From Tardiphaga robiniae (GTDB taxonomy: Bacteria; Pseudomonadota; Alphaproteobacteria; Rhizobiales; Xanthobacteraceae), in the NCBI RefSeq assembly GCF_001618955.1, contig NZ_LVYV01000034.1, positions 310,001-374,000 of the forward strand: DNA of 64,000 nt, read 5' to 3'. Numbering within the stretch: position 1 is the first letter of the stretch; the number at the start of each line of letters is the position of its first letter. Position numbers and translations under genes: made by a program. Positions 8,039 to 17,181 of this stretch are shown one piece after another. The notes under the pieces were generated by a model. That model searched no databases, was not told the origin of the DNA, and worked only from the letters and a program-made list of their open reading frames with translations.

Positions 8039-10384
8039 TCAGAATTTTACCGTCGCTTCCAGCGAGAACCGGCGCACATCGCCGATCGCCACGTTCAGAT
8101 TGTTGACGGCCGACGGGTAGTAGGTTTGGTCGAAGAGGTTCTTCACGTTGAACTGATAGATCACCGGGAATCCCATCTGTTTGACCTCATAGCTCGCGAA
8201 CGTATCGGCGACCACGTAGGATGGCAGGTAGAAACTATTGTTGGCATCGCCTGGACGATCGCTGACATAGCGCGCACCGCCGCCGATGCGCAGGCGGCCG
8301 GGCAGCATGGTGCCGAAGTCATAGACCATGAACAGTGAGGCTGTATTGAGCGCGACGTTCTGCAGCGCCTTGCCGATCAATGTGGGATCGTCGGTGACGC
8401 GGGCATCGGTATAGCCATAGCTGCCGATCATGCTGATATTGTCGGTCAGGCGCCCGGTGATATCGACCTCGAAGCCGCGTGAGCGCACCTTGCCGGCCGC
8501 GCGCACCTGACTCACGCCGCCGCTGATAGGAATCGACACGAGCACATTCTTCTTGTCGATGTCGTAGAATGCGACATTGCCCGACAGCCGCTTGTTGATG
8601 TCGAACTTGATGCCGGTTTCCCACTGCACGCCTTCCTCAGGCTGGATGTTGGAATCGACTATGAAACCGACGGGAGCACCGGTGAACAAGTTGATTGTTG
8701 CAGTCGGCTTCAGCGACTCCGTGTAGCTGAGATACCAGGAGACCTCGTCGGTGAACTTGTAGATCACGCCGCCGATCGGCAGCACCTTGTCGCCGGCGAG
8801 GTTGGTGTTGGTAATGAATGGGTTTCGCCCGCGGCCGGCAAGCTGCTCGTATTCCATCCAGCGCACGCCGCCAACCAGCAGGAGCTGGTTGGTCAGATAG
8901 AACGTATCCTGGAGGAAGAGTGCGCGCGTCGACAGCGCGTCGGTCTGGTCGCTGTCGGTCGCGAGCACCGTCGTGCCGGGCGACAGCAGGCCATAGACTG
9001 GATTGTACATGTTGAACACGTTCGGCGTGGCCTGCCGGATCAGGTCCTGTCGCCAGATGGTCCGATATTGGGCGTCGCCGCCGAACACCACATCGTTGCG
9101 GAAGCCACCGGTCCAGACGGTGCCCTGCATGTAGGAAGTGCCGGCGCTGACATTGCTGAACGAATTGCGCGTGCCGTCATTGCTGCGGGTGATGAGGCCG
9201 GACACCGGATTAACGGTGACGATGCGGAGCTGGTTCGCGCTGAAGGTTTCGGTGTTGAAGCTGTAGGCGGCGAAGATCTTCCAGTTCTTGTTGATGCGGT
9301 GATCGACCGAGGCCTGCATCAGGTCCGTCGTTCCCCACATGTTGTTGTAGGCTTCGTCGAGACGGCGCTCCCGCGGAATGGCGAGCGGCGTGTTAGTGCG
9401 GCTGTCGAGCGACGTGCCGCGGTCGAACGGATAGGAGAAGTCGCGGTGCTCGTAGTTCAGATGCACCGTGGTGTCGTCGCCATACCAGGACAGGGATGGC
9501 GCAATCAGCGTGTCCTTGCGGGTGCCGAAGTTCCGCCAATAATCCTCGCTGGTGCCGGAGGCAATGAAGCGGTAGGCGAGGCCATCGGTGCCAATCGGTC
9601 CGGTGATGTCGAAGATGCCGTCGACGCCGTTCTTGCCGCCACCGAAGGTCGAGCCGAGCAGAGTGGCCGAGCCGTGCTGATAGAGGTCCGGGCGCTTGCT
9701 GATGGTGTTGACGATGCCGCCGGGATCGACAATGCCATACAGAAGTGATGCCGGGCCCTTCAGCACTTCGACGCTTTCGACGGCGGGATTGAGGCTCCGG
9801 CCTTGCACCAGCGGCAGGCCGTTGCGCATGATCGAGCCGTCGCGGTTATCGCCGAAGCCGCGGCGAATGACGGCGTCGAGCGTACCGGCCAGCGTATTGG
9901 TCTGGGTGATGCCGCTGATATTGGAGAGCGCGTCGTCGATGTTGCGCGGCAACTGATCCTTGATCACCTGCTCGGGGACGACATTGACGGTCTGGGCCGT
10001 GTTGAGCGGCGGCTGGCCTGACCGCAGCGTGGTCCCACTCGGCATCGCGCGGTAGCCGAGGATCTGTTCGTATTTCGCAGCGGCGGCAGCGATAGCGCGC
10101 TCGGTCGGTGTCGGCGGGGCGGGGGGCGGCGTGGCATTGCGGCGTACGGCGACAGCCCGCGCCCGGCTCGGCGTGGCGCTCGCAGCACGTGCGGGCCGGC
10201 GCGCCTGTGTCGGCGATTCGACGGTGACCGGCGGCAGCGTCGTATTCGTCTGTGCATTGGCGATCGAGGCCCCGGTCGCATAATCGCCCAGCAGGAACGT
10301 CGCGCCGATCAACCAATACGCGCGGCGCACTCTGAAGATGCTGCGTGCGTTGCTGTCGAGATTGCAATGGTTGTCCGTCGTCAC
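8039..10384 (-). CDS. TonB-dependent siderophore receptor
   Basis: The 781-residue protein is placed at a GTG at 10384. An N-terminal hydrophobic segment and AxA-type cleavage site (SIANAQT near residue 45) form the signal peptide. A Pro/Ala/Arg-rich linker follows, then the plug domain (about 115-240, including SVEVLKGPASLLYG and PGGIVNTISKRP). A long beta-barrel runs from there to the terminal aromatic strand ending in ATVKF. This is the FhuA/FpvA-like class that imports ferric siderophores using TonB-ExbBD energy. No FecI/FecR pair is nearby. An Irr/Fur-like site lies upstream. The start codon lacks a clear Shine-Dalgarno sequence. Confidence 0.92.
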   Translation of the reverse strand: MTTDNHCNLDSNARSIFRVRRAYWLIGATFLLGDYATGASIANAQTNTTLPPVTVESPTQARRPARAASATPSRARAVAVRRNATPPPAPPTPTERAIAAAAAKYEQILGYRAMPSGTTLRSGQPPLNTAQTVNVVPEQVIKDQLPRNIDDALSNISGITQTNTLAGTLDAVIRRGFGDNRDGSIMRNGLPLVQGRSLNPAVESVEVLKGPASLLYGIVDPGGIVNTISKRPDLYQHGSATLLGSTFGGGKNGVDGIFDITGPIGTDGLAYRFIASGTSEDYWRNFGTRKDTLIAPSLSWYGDDTTVHLNYEHRDFSYPFDRGTSLDSRTNTPLAIPRERRLDEAYNNMWGTTDLMQASVDHRINKNWKIFAAYSFNTETFSANQLRIVTVNPVSGLITRSNDGTRNSFSNVSAGTSYMQGTVWTGGFRNDVVFGGDAQYRTIWRQDLIRQATPNVFNMYNPVYGLLSPGTTVLATDSDQTDALSTRALFLQDTFYLTNQLLLVGGVRWMEYEQLAGRGRNPFITNTNLAGDKVLPIGGVIYKFTDEVSWYLSYTESLKPTATINLFTGAPVGFIVDSNIQPEEGVQWETGIKFDINKRLSGNVAFYDIDKKNVLVSIPISGGVSQVRAAGKVRSRGFEVDITGRLTDNISMIGSYGYTDARVTDDPTLIGKALQNVALNTASLFMVYDFGTMLPGRLRIGGGARYVSDRPGDANNSFYLPSYVVADTFASYEVKQMGFPVIYQFNVKNLFDQTYYPSAVNNLNVAIGDVRRFSLEATVKF

Positions 10385-10461
10385 TTTGTGTCGCTTTCAC
10401 GTTCGAGAAATGTGGTGAAAGCGATCTAGCAGTGGCTTGGGATGAAAACTTCGAATCCGGG

Positions 10462-10477
10462 TTTGAATAGCTCTAAA
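10462..10477 (-). promoter_or_regulatory. possible Irr-type iron control element upstream of the receptor
   Basis: On the coding strand of the receptor the site reads TTTAGAGCTATTCAAA, 78 bp upstream of its start. It resembles, imperfectly, the TTTAGAA/TTCTAAA palindrome of iron control elements bound by Irr in Bradyrhizobium. The surrounding 10385-10688 gap is AT-richer than average and contains no convincing gene. A small GACTC/GAGTC hairpin lies near 10655-10671. Confidence 0.35.
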
Positions 10478-10688
10478 GCAAAGCTATTGGCAGCGTGGTG
10501 TGTCTTCGATGATGCAGTCAAAGATCGGATGTTGTCACAATTGAACAATCGACGTGCACTTTGAGCAATTTGTAGCACGTGCATGCGAGCCGTCATCGGC
10601 ACGCTGTGCGACTCCGTTTCAGAATTTGCAGATCGCAATTCGGGATCTTCAGTGAGACTCTGCGAGTCTGGAACGTTTCAAAAGACAA

Positions 10689-10717
10689 GAGCCGCGCCAT
10701 CATACGATGCGCGGCTC
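10689..10717 (-). terminator. terminator of the zeta-subunit gene
   Basis: GAGCCGCGC pairs with GCGCGGCTC around an 11-nt loop, followed on the minus strand by a T-rich run (TTGTCTTTTG). It lies about 57 nt after the stop of the gene that begins at 11097. Confidence 0.6.
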
Positions 10718-10773
10718 CGTGAAACGTCATGAGTCGCAGCGAGGCGTCTCGCTGCAACTCAAAGCTGTGGATG

Positions 10774-11097
10774 TCAGGTTCCGGCCTTCACCTGTGCGAC
10801 GGCCTCAGCGGTCAGCTGATCCATCTTCACGCGCAGCTGTGGCTCGGTGATCGCGACGCCCTTGGCACCGAGATCGGCGAGGACCTTGCGCACCACGTCG
10901 CCGTCGCCGGCTTCCTCGAAATCGGCGGCGACGACTTCCTTGGCATAGGCGGCGGCCTCATCGCCGGACTTGCCGAGCTGTTCGGCGACCCACAGACCCA
11001 GCAGCTTGTTGCGGCGGGCCTCGGCCTTGAATTTCTGGCTTTCATCGAGCGCAAACTTGTTCTCGAAGGCGTCGCCGCGCTTGTCGAATGATGACAT
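10774..11097 (-). CDS. F1F0-ATPase inhibitor zeta subunit (DUF1476)
   Basis: This 107-residue protein starts MSSFDKRGDAFENKFALDES and is helical and acidic throughout, matching the DUF1476 family. In Paracoccus denitrificans that family was shown to be the zeta subunit, which inhibits reverse ATP hydrolysis by inserting its N-terminal helix into the F1 catalytic interface. The FDKRGDAFENKFA inhibitory segment is intact at residues 4-16. It is transcribed divergently from purC, an arrangement I recall from other alphaproteobacteria. The name rests on family resemblance. Confidence 0.85.
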   Translation of the reverse strand: MSSFDKRGDAFENKFALDESQKFKAEARRNKLLGLWVAEQLGKSGDEAAAYAKEVVAADFEEAGDGDVVRKVLADLGAKGVAITEPQLRVKMDQLTAEAVAQVKAGT

Positions 11098-11409
11098 GGT
11101 TAAGGTTCCCGTCGGGGTTGGTGGGCGGTCAGGCCGGCGTTGTAAACGGCGGTTCGGAGCTTAAATAAGGTCGAGATACCGTTGGAACAATCGGCCGCAA
11201 GGTCGCAGGCGGAACGGTATCCGGCAAGGCTTGTGCGAGGTTGGGGTAAACCCCCGCCGGACGGGCCGGGTCGATTGTAACGCCGGGGCTGATCGGGTAG
11301 GTTGCCGGCAGGCCCGGTTCTCGTTCTGTTTCCCGTACTGATTCCCGTTCCTGGCCTTCACGGCAGCTCCGTCGTGGGTCGACCCCGTTATTCGGAGCAC
11401 ACCACATCC
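11098..11409. other. divergent intergenic region between zeta subunit and purC
   Basis: These 312 nt must hold the promoters of both flanking genes, though no clear -35/-10 pair stands out. GATACCGTT (11175-11183) and AACGGTATC (11213-11221) are an exact 9-bp inverted repeat with 29 nt between them, able to form a stem. No small ORF is convincing. Confidence 0.4.
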
Positions 11410-12207
11410 ATGGATTTCAACAACACCCGGTACATCCCCATGAGCCGTCGACGTCGCATTTATGAAGGCAAGGGCAAGGTCCTGTATGAAGGCCCGGAGC
11501 CCGGCACCCTGATCCAGCACTTCAAGGACGACGCGACCGCGTTCAATGCCAAGAAACACCAGGTGATCGAGGGCAAAGGCGTCCTCAATAACCGGATTTC
11601 GGAATACCTGTTCCAGCATCTGAACGACATCGGCGTGCCGACCCATTTCATCCGCCGGCTCAACATGCGCGAGCAGCTGATTCGCGAAGTCGAGATCGTG
11701 CCGCTGGAAGTGGTGGTGCGGAACGTGGCGGCGGGTTCGCTGTCGCAGCGCCTCGGCATCGAGGAAGGCACCCAGCTGCCGCGCTCGATCATCGAGTTCT
11801 ATTACAAGAACGACCAGCTCAACGACCCGATGGTCTCGGAAGAGCACATCACGGCGTTCGGCTGGGCCACCCCGCAGGAAATCGATGACATCATGGCGCT
11901 CGCCATCCGCGTCAACGACTTCCTCACGGGTCTGTTTCTCGGTATCGGCATCCGTCTGGTCGATTTCAAGATGGAATGCGGCCGGCTGTTCGAGAACGAC
12001 ATGATGCGCATCATCGTCGCCGACGAGATCTCGCCCGACTCATGCCGGCTGTGGGATATCAAGTCGAACGAGAAGCTGGACAAGGATCGTTTCCGCAGGG
12101 ATCTCGGTGGCGTGCTGGAGGCCTATACCGAGGTCGCCAAGCGTCTCGGTATCCTGGCCGAAAACGAACGCCCGATGGGCACCGGTCCGGTATTGGTCAA
12201 GAGCTGA
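11410..12207 (+). CDS. purC: phosphoribosylaminoimidazole-succinocarboxamide synthase
   Basis: SAICAR synthetase joins CAIR and aspartate with ATP in step 8 of purine synthesis. The 265-residue product has the ATP-binding start ([16 protein letters not shown]; the family usually has GKAK), [17 protein letters not shown], the substrate loop [10 protein letters not shown] and the [13 protein letters not shown] motif. I chose the ATG at 11410, which has a GGAG 12 nt upstream. The ATG at 11443 ([10 protein letters not shown]) is an equally good start by homology. It leads purS and purQ, 9 and 15 nt apart. Confidence 0.95.
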   Translation: MDFNNTRYIPMSRRRRIYEGKGKVLYEGPEPGTLIQHFKDDATAFNAKKHQVIEGKGVLNNRISEYLFQHLNDIGVPTHFIRRLNMREQLIREVEIVPLEVVVRNVAAGSLSQRLGIEEGTQLPRSIIEFYYKNDQLNDPMVSEEHITAFGWATPQEIDDIMALAIRVNDFLTGLFLGIGIRLVDFKMECGRLFENDMMRIIVADEISPDSCRLWDIKSNEKLDKDRFRRDLGGVLEAYTEVAKRLGILAENERPMGTGPVLVKS

Positions 12208-12216
12208 GGAATCGAC

Positions 12217-12456
12217 GTGAAAGCGCGTGTTACGGTTACATTGAAGAACGGCATCCTTGACCCGCAGGGCAAGGCCATCGAAGGCGCGCTGAAGTCGCTC
12301 GGCGTCGATGGCATTGCCTCTGTGCGGCAGGGCAAGGTGTTCGACATCGAACTCGCCGGCGCCGACAAGGCGAAAGCCGAAGAGGCGCTGAAGGCCGCCG
12401 CCGACAAGCTGCTGGCGAATACGGTGATCGAGAACTATCGCGTCGAAGTGCTCTGA
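12217..12456 (+). CDS. purS: phosphoribosylformylglycinamidine synthase subunit PurS
   Basis: The 79-residue protein (GTG start, TGAGGA ribosome-binding site) begins MKARVTVTLKNGILDPQGKA and contains the SLGVDGIASVRQGKVFDIEL segment typical of PurS. PurS dimerises and bridges the glutaminase PurQ and the synthetase PurL in the three-part FGAM synthase. Its length is normal. It lies between purC and purQ, in the usual order. Confidence 0.95.
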   Translation: MKARVTVTLKNGILDPQGKAIEGALKSLGVDGIASVRQGKVFDIELAGADKAKAEEALKAAADKLLANTVIENYRVEVL

Positions 12457-12471
12457 GCCAGGTTAGCCGTA

Positions 12472-13173
12472 ATGAAATCAGCCGTCCTCGTCTTCCCAGG
12501 AATCAACCGCGAACGCGATATGGCGCGGGCGCTCAAACTGGCATCGGGGCAGGAGTCCACGATGGTCTGGCACGCCGAGACCTCGCTGCCGAAAGGCACC
12601 GATCTCGTTGTGGTGCCCGGCGGCTTTTCCTATGGCGATTATCTGCGCTGCGGCGCCATCGCGGCACGCTCGCCTGTGATGGATGCGGTGCGGGCGTTCG
12701 CGGCTGACGGCGGCCTCGTGATGGGCGTCTGCAATGGCTTTCAGATCCTGTGCGAATCCGGCCTCTTGCCGGGCATCCTGATGCGCAACGCCAAGCTGAA
12801 ATTCCTGTGCCACGACGTGCATCTGCGCGTCGAACGATCCGACACGGCGTTTACCCGTGGCTACAATGCCGGTCAGGTGATCCGCGTGCCGATCGCCCAC
12901 GGCGAGGGTAACTATACCGCCGATGCCGAAACGCTGAAGCGCCTCGAAGGCGATGGCCGCGTTCTCTATCGCTATTGCTCGCCGAACGGCGAGGTTGGCG
13001 ACATGCATAACATCAATGGCGCCGCCGCATCGATTGCCGGCATCGTCAGCGAGAAGGGCAACGTGCTCGGCATGATGCCGCATCCGGAAAATCACGTCGA
13101 AGACATCATGGGCTGCACCGACGGCCGCGGGTTGTTTGCTGGTCTTGTCGAGCATCTGGAGCGCGCTGCGTGA
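12472..13173 (+). CDS. purQ: phosphoribosylformylglycinamidine synthase glutaminase subunit PurQ
   Basis: The 233-residue protein is a class I glutamine amidotransferase. It has [11 protein letters not shown] at the start, [12 protein letters not shown], the nucleophile elbow GVCNGFQ (Cys near residue 87) and the C-terminal catalytic His/Glu in [10 protein letters not shown]. It supplies ammonia to PurL, which is encoded 14.5 kb away here rather than next to it. Its stop overlaps the GTG start of the next gene by 4 nt. Confidence 0.96.
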   Translation: MKSAVLVFPGINRERDMARALKLASGQESTMVWHAETSLPKGTDLVVVPGGFSYGDYLRCGAIAARSPVMDAVRAFAADGGLVMGVCNGFQILCESGLLPGILMRNAKLKFLCHDVHLRVERSDTAFTRGYNAGQVIRVPIAHGEGNYTADAETLKRLEGDGRVLYRYCSPNGEVGDMHNINGAAASIAGIVSEKGNVLGMMPHPENHVEDIMGCTDGRGLFAGLVEHLERAA

Positions 13174-14141
13174 TCGCCGCTGTGGCGCGGCTGTCGAAGC
13201 TCGCCGCAACGCTTGCGCTCGTGCTGGGGACGTGTGTGTCGGCATCCGCCGATGATTATCCCAAGCGCCCCATCACCATGATCGTGCCCTTCGCGGCCGG
13301 CGGCACGTCGGACGTGATTGCGCGCGCGGTGGCCGAGCAGATGGCGGCGACGCTGGGCCAGACCATCATCATCGAAAACGTGGTCGGCGCGGGCGGCTCC
13401 ACCGCGCTGGCCCGTGCTGCGCGGTCTACGCCGGATGGTTACACCATCGCCATCGGCAATGCCGGCACCAGTGCGGCGACCTACATGATCTATCCAAAAC
13501 TGTCCTTCACGCCGGACTCCTTTGCCTCCATCGGCATGGTGGCCAAGACCTTCGGCGTCGTGGCGCTGCGCAAGGATTTCCCGGCGAGTGATCTCAAGGG
13601 CTTCATCGCCTATGCCAAAGCCAATCCCGGTAAGGTCAATCTCGGCCATGCCGGGATCGGCTCCTCGAATTACCTGATCTGCAAGAGCTTCGTGCAGGCC
13701 GCCGGCATCGACGTAACGCTGGTCGGCTATCGCGGCGCGGCGCCCGCGCTGACCGATGCCATCGGTGGCCAGATCGACGGCGTCTGCGATTCAGCGGCCT
13801 CCGTCTCGCAGGCCATCGACGACAAGCTGGTGAAGGGCATCGTGGTCGGCTCGACGGTACGGCTGGCGACGCTGCCTGATCTGCCGACCTCGGCAGAAGC
13901 AGGACTGCCCGAATTCGAGGCGCAGGGCTGGAATGGCCTGTTCGCGCCGAAGGGCACGCCGCCGGAAATCATCGCCAAACTCAACGCGGCGGCACGTGCG
14001 TCGGTTGAAAGCGATCTGGTGAAGAAGCGTTTCCGCGATTTGTCGACTGTGGCGCCCGATGCCGATGAGCATGCGCCGCAGGTGCTGCAGCAACTGGTGA
14101 CGCGCGATGTGGCGAAGTACAACAAGCTCCTGACGCCGTAA
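13170..14141 (+). CDS. Bug/TctC-family periplasmic binding protein
   Basis: The 323-residue protein begins at a GTG overlapping the purQ stop (GTGA). A signal peptide ends near VSASA (residue 27). It then shows [31 protein letters not shown] and the [22 protein letters not shown] signature of the Bug (TctC) family. These proteins bind carboxylates such as citrate, aspartate or aromatic acids, and many have no dedicated transporter. The tight overlap suggests co-transcription with purS-purQ, although a link to purine synthesis is not evident. Confidence 0.9.
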   Translation: MIAAVARLSKLAATLALVLGTCVSASADDYPKRPITMIVPFAAGGTSDVIARAVAEQMAATLGQTIIIENVVGAGGSTALARAARSTPDGYTIAIGNAGTSAATYMIYPKLSFTPDSFASIGMVAKTFGVVALRKDFPASDLKGFIAYAKANPGKVNLGHAGIGSSNYLICKSFVQAAGIDVTLVGYRGAAPALTDAIGGQIDGVCDSAASVSQAIDDKLVKGIVVGSTVRLATLPDLPTSAEAGLPEFEAQGWNGLFAPKGTPPEIIAKLNAAARASVESDLVKKRFRDLSTVAPDADEHAPQVLQQLVTRDVAKYNKLLTP

Positions 14142-14475
14142 TCATCCTTTGCCCGAAGCTGTGCCATCGGTGCGGCTCAAATTTTCAGCACCGCCGTTGG
14201 CCTCATTTACGGGGCGATGGCCTGATATCTGCCAAGGCCCTTCTGCAGGTCGCCGCGTGCGATTGTCGGATCCAGCACGATGTTTCCGGTCAGGCCCGGC
14301 GGGTTGCTTTTGGAGCGAGGTGGGCATCAAATAGCACGCAAAGGTCGTAAGGCTCGGTCGAAAGCGACCTGAAGCGGACTTTCCAAGTCTATTATGGCCA
14401 CGTCTATTGCGGCGCGTGGTTTCTGAAGTGCTCGACGGTTGGCTACCAGCGTGTCTCGGCAGTTGGAGAAGCTGC
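14142..14475. other. intergenic gap without recognised gene
   Basis: No protein-like frame, RNA gene or strong hairpin was seen in these 334 nt between the Bug gene and the patatin gene. The base composition is somewhat less GC-rich than the coding flanks. The promoter of the patatin/permease pair presumably lies here. Confidence 0.3.
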
Positions 14476-15498
14476 ATGATGAACCGAAGTCAGGTGCTCG
14501 TGGATTTGGCGCTCCAGGGTGGAGGCTCGCATGGCGCATTCACGTGGGGTGTCCTCGATCGGCTGCTTGAGGAGCCGTGGCTGCAAATTGCCGGCATATC
14601 CGGAACATCGGCAGGAGCGATGAGTGCTGCCGTTCTGGCGGACGGTTGGACTGCCGGCGGTGCCGACGGAGCACGCGAGGCCCTGGACAAATACTGGCGA
14701 CGCGTTTCGCGGGCGGCGGCCTTCAGTCCGTTTCAACGCTCCCCCCTCGACCGCCTCATGGGACGCTGGTCGCTCGACACTTCTCCGGCCTATCTCTTCG
14801 CCGATCTGATGTCGCGAGTTCTGTCGCCTTATGATCTCAATCCGCTCGGCTACAATCCGTTGCGCGAGATACTGGCCGAGAGCATCGATTTCGAGCGTCT
14901 TGCCGGTGCGCCGATCAAGCTCTTCGTAACGGCCACGCGGGTACGAACAGGTCGCGGGCGAATTTTCCGTAACGCCGAGATCACCGCGGATGTGCTGCTT
15001 GCGTCGGCGTGCCTGCCAACGATGTTCCGCGCGATCGAGATTGAAGGCGAAGCCTATTGGGACGGGGGCTACGCGGGCAACCCCACGATCACGCCGCTTG
15101 TTCGCGAGACAGATGCGCAGGACACCATCGTCGTGCAGATCAATCCGACCGAGCGACTGGAGGAGCCGCGCACGGCTGCGGACATTCTCAACCGTCTCAA
15201 TGAAATTTCATTCAACTCGCCGCTGGCAAAGGAACTGCGGATGATTGCGCTGCTTCGTCAGGTGGCGGATCCCGGCACCGGGGAAGGCGCCCGATGGGCT
15301 CACATGAAGACGCACCGGATCAAGAGCGATCTGCTCGCGACTTTCGCCGCATCATCCAAGCTCAACGCCGAATGGGCCTTCGTATCCAAGCTGCGCGACG
15401 AGGGGCGGCAAGCGGCCGGTGATTTTCTCGACGCGCATGGCGCCGATCTTGGCGAGCGTTCGACGGCCGATCTCGACATCCTGTTGGCGGAGTGCTGA
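14476..15498 (+). CDS. patatin-like phospholipase
   Basis: The 340-residue protein starts at the first of two adjacent ATGs, 7-9 nt after GGAGAAG. It has all patatin landmarks: the oxyanion loop LQGGGSHGAF (near residue 12), the nucleophile motif GISGTSAGAMS (Gly-x-Ser-x-Gly, near 42-48) and the dyad Asp in WDGGYAGNP (near 196). Such Ser-Asp enzymes hydrolyse phospholipids or other acyl esters. The C-terminal third resembles the DUF3734 extension of some bacterial patatins. The permease gene follows after 4 nt, so the two are an operon. Confidence 0.92.
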   Translation: MMNRSQVLVDLALQGGGSHGAFTWGVLDRLLEEPWLQIAGISGTSAGAMSAAVLADGWTAGGADGAREALDKYWRRVSRAAAFSPFQRSPLDRLMGRWSLDTSPAYLFADLMSRVLSPYDLNPLGYNPLREILAESIDFERLAGAPIKLFVTATRVRTGRGRIFRNAEITADVLLASACLPTMFRAIEIEGEAYWDGGYAGNPTITPLVRETDAQDTIVVQINPTERLEEPRTAADILNRLNEISFNSPLAKELRMIALLRQVADPGTGEGARWAHMKTHRIKSDLLATFAASSKLNAEWAFVSKLRDEGRQAAGDFLDAHGADLGERSTADLDILLAEC

Positions 15499-15502
15499 CG
15501 TC

Positions 15503-16957
15503 ATGGGGCTTCTCGGCATTCTCGTCGGGCTTGGTCTTCTCATCTGGCTGGCTTTCCGGGGCTGGAGTGTTCTGCTGCTTGCTCCGCTCTCCGCACTGGT
15601 TGCGTCGGCTTTCGGCAGAGAGCCATTGCTTGCCAATTGGACGCAGACCTTCATGGGCAGCGCAGCCCAGTTTCTCGCTCAGTTCTTTCCCATCTTTCTG
15701 CTCGGCGCCGTATTCGGGAAACTGATGGACGACAGCGGCGCGGTCACTGCGGTCGCGACCTTCATCACCCGCCGCCTTGGCGAACGCCGGGTCATCCTCG
15801 CCGTGGTGCTCTCGGGGGCATTGGTCACCTATGGTGGCGTCAGCCTTTTCGTCGCATTTTTTGTGATCGTTCCGATGGCCCAGTCGCTGTTTCGCGCCGC
15901 GGGGATTCCGCGCCGCCTCGTGCCAGCGACGGTGATTCTCGGAACATCGACTTTCACCATGTCAGCCTTGCCGGGTACGCCATCGATTCAGAATGCGATA
16001 CCCATGCCCTTCTTTGGCACCACGCCCTTCGCTGCGCCGGGCCTCGGCATGATCGCGTCATTGATCATGCTGGGTATTGGACTGTGGTGGTTGCTTCGCG
16101 CCGAGAAGGCGGCACGACAAGCGAATGAAGGTTATGGCGAAGAATTGTCGATCGCGACCAGCGCCGCTGCCGATGACGAGCGCTTGCGCGGGCGTGCTAC
16201 GACGGCGCGCGAATTCGACCCGGCCGAAATATCCCATGGGCATCGCAGCGAAGCGGAAGTGCCTATCGTCAATGCCGTTCTTCCCCTGGTTGTCGTTGTC
16301 GTCGTCAATCTCGTGATGTCGCTCGTCGTCCTGCCCCGGCTTGATGTCTCCTTCCTGGCCGAGCAGCGCTGGGGCAGCACGTCTCTATCTGCCGTTGCCG
16401 GCGTGTGGTCCGTTGTCGTCGCGCTCGCAGGAGCGACCGCGACAGTCGTCATCTGCAACTGGACGCGACTGCCTGCGCTGCGACAGACGATGGATGCCGG
16501 GGCCAATGCATCCGTGCTGCCAGCGCTGACTGTCGCGAGCCTCGTTGGCTTTGGCGCTGTCATCGCATCGCTGCCTGCATTTGACATGGTGCGGGACTGG
16601 GCGCTGGACATTAAGGGAGGGCCGCTGGTGTCGTTGGCCGTTTCCACGAACCTGCTCGCGGCGTTGACAGGTTCGGCATCCGGCGGACTGACAATCGCGC
16701 TTGATGCACTCGGTCAGACCTATATGGACGTTGCTACGCGGGAGGGGATCGATCCCGGATTGCTACACCGCGTAGCTGTGATCGGCTCCGGCACCCTGGA
16801 CATTCTCCCTCACAATGGTGCTGTCGTCAGCCTGCTCGCGATCTGCGGCCTGACGCATCGCCAAAGTTATCTCGACATTGTGATGGTCGGCATCGTGAGC
16901 TCGGTTGTCGCTCTTGCCGCCGTGATTGCCATGGGCTCCGCATTGGGCTCATTTTGA
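15503..16957 (+). CDS. GntP-family permease
   Basis: The 484-residue integral membrane protein starts MGLLGILVGLGLLIWLAFRG, with GGAG 10 nt upstream inside the patatin 3' end. About 12 hydrophobic segments are visible, and the GntP/CitMHS-like motif region PGTPSIQNAIPMPFFGTTPFAAPGLG lies near 165-190. GntP proteins are proton symporters for gluconate and related hydroxy-carboxylates. A loop near residues 205-250 is charged and cytoplasmic. The pairing with a patatin suggests uptake of a carboxylate linked to lipid or polyester turnover, but the substrate is not determinable. Confidence 0.88.
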   Translation: MGLLGILVGLGLLIWLAFRGWSVLLLAPLSALVASAFGREPLLANWTQTFMGSAAQFLAQFFPIFLLGAVFGKLMDDSGAVTAVATFITRRLGERRVILAVVLSGALVTYGGVSLFVAFFVIVPMAQSLFRAAGIPRRLVPATVILGTSTFTMSALPGTPSIQNAIPMPFFGTTPFAAPGLGMIASLIMLGIGLWWLLRAEKAARQANEGYGEELSIATSAAADDERLRGRATTAREFDPAEISHGHRSEAEVPIVNAVLPLVVVVVVNLVMSLVVLPRLDVSFLAEQRWGSTSLSAVAGVWSVVVALAGATATVVICNWTRLPALRQTMDAGANASVLPALTVASLVGFGAVIASLPAFDMVRDWALDIKGGPLVSLAVSTNLLAALTGSASGGLTIALDALGQTYMDVATREGIDPGLLHRVAVIGSGTLDILPHNGAVVSLLAICGLTHRQSYLDIVMVGIVSSVVALAAVIAMGSALGSF

Positions 16958-17181
16958 ACTCCGGCCCCAACCGCTGTTTTGTCCAGATTTCGCAGTCGAC
17001 CACGTGCCGGGTGTGGCAGTGAGCCACCTTTGTCCGGCGCCGTTTGTCGGCTACGAATGAACTTTCGCCGCGCTCGCCGCGTCAACGAGATATCGGGCAA
17101 GCGAAGCGGCGGCGAATTGATACAATCGCAATCAAACGCCTGTACGATTCGCGATCGGAAGGCATTTGACCGGGGCACTGA

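Noticed and set aside
10426-10638. 70-codon minus-strand frame upstream of the siderophore receptor
   Set aside because: It has no ribosome-binding site, the region has promoter-like composition, and it overlaps the putative iron box.
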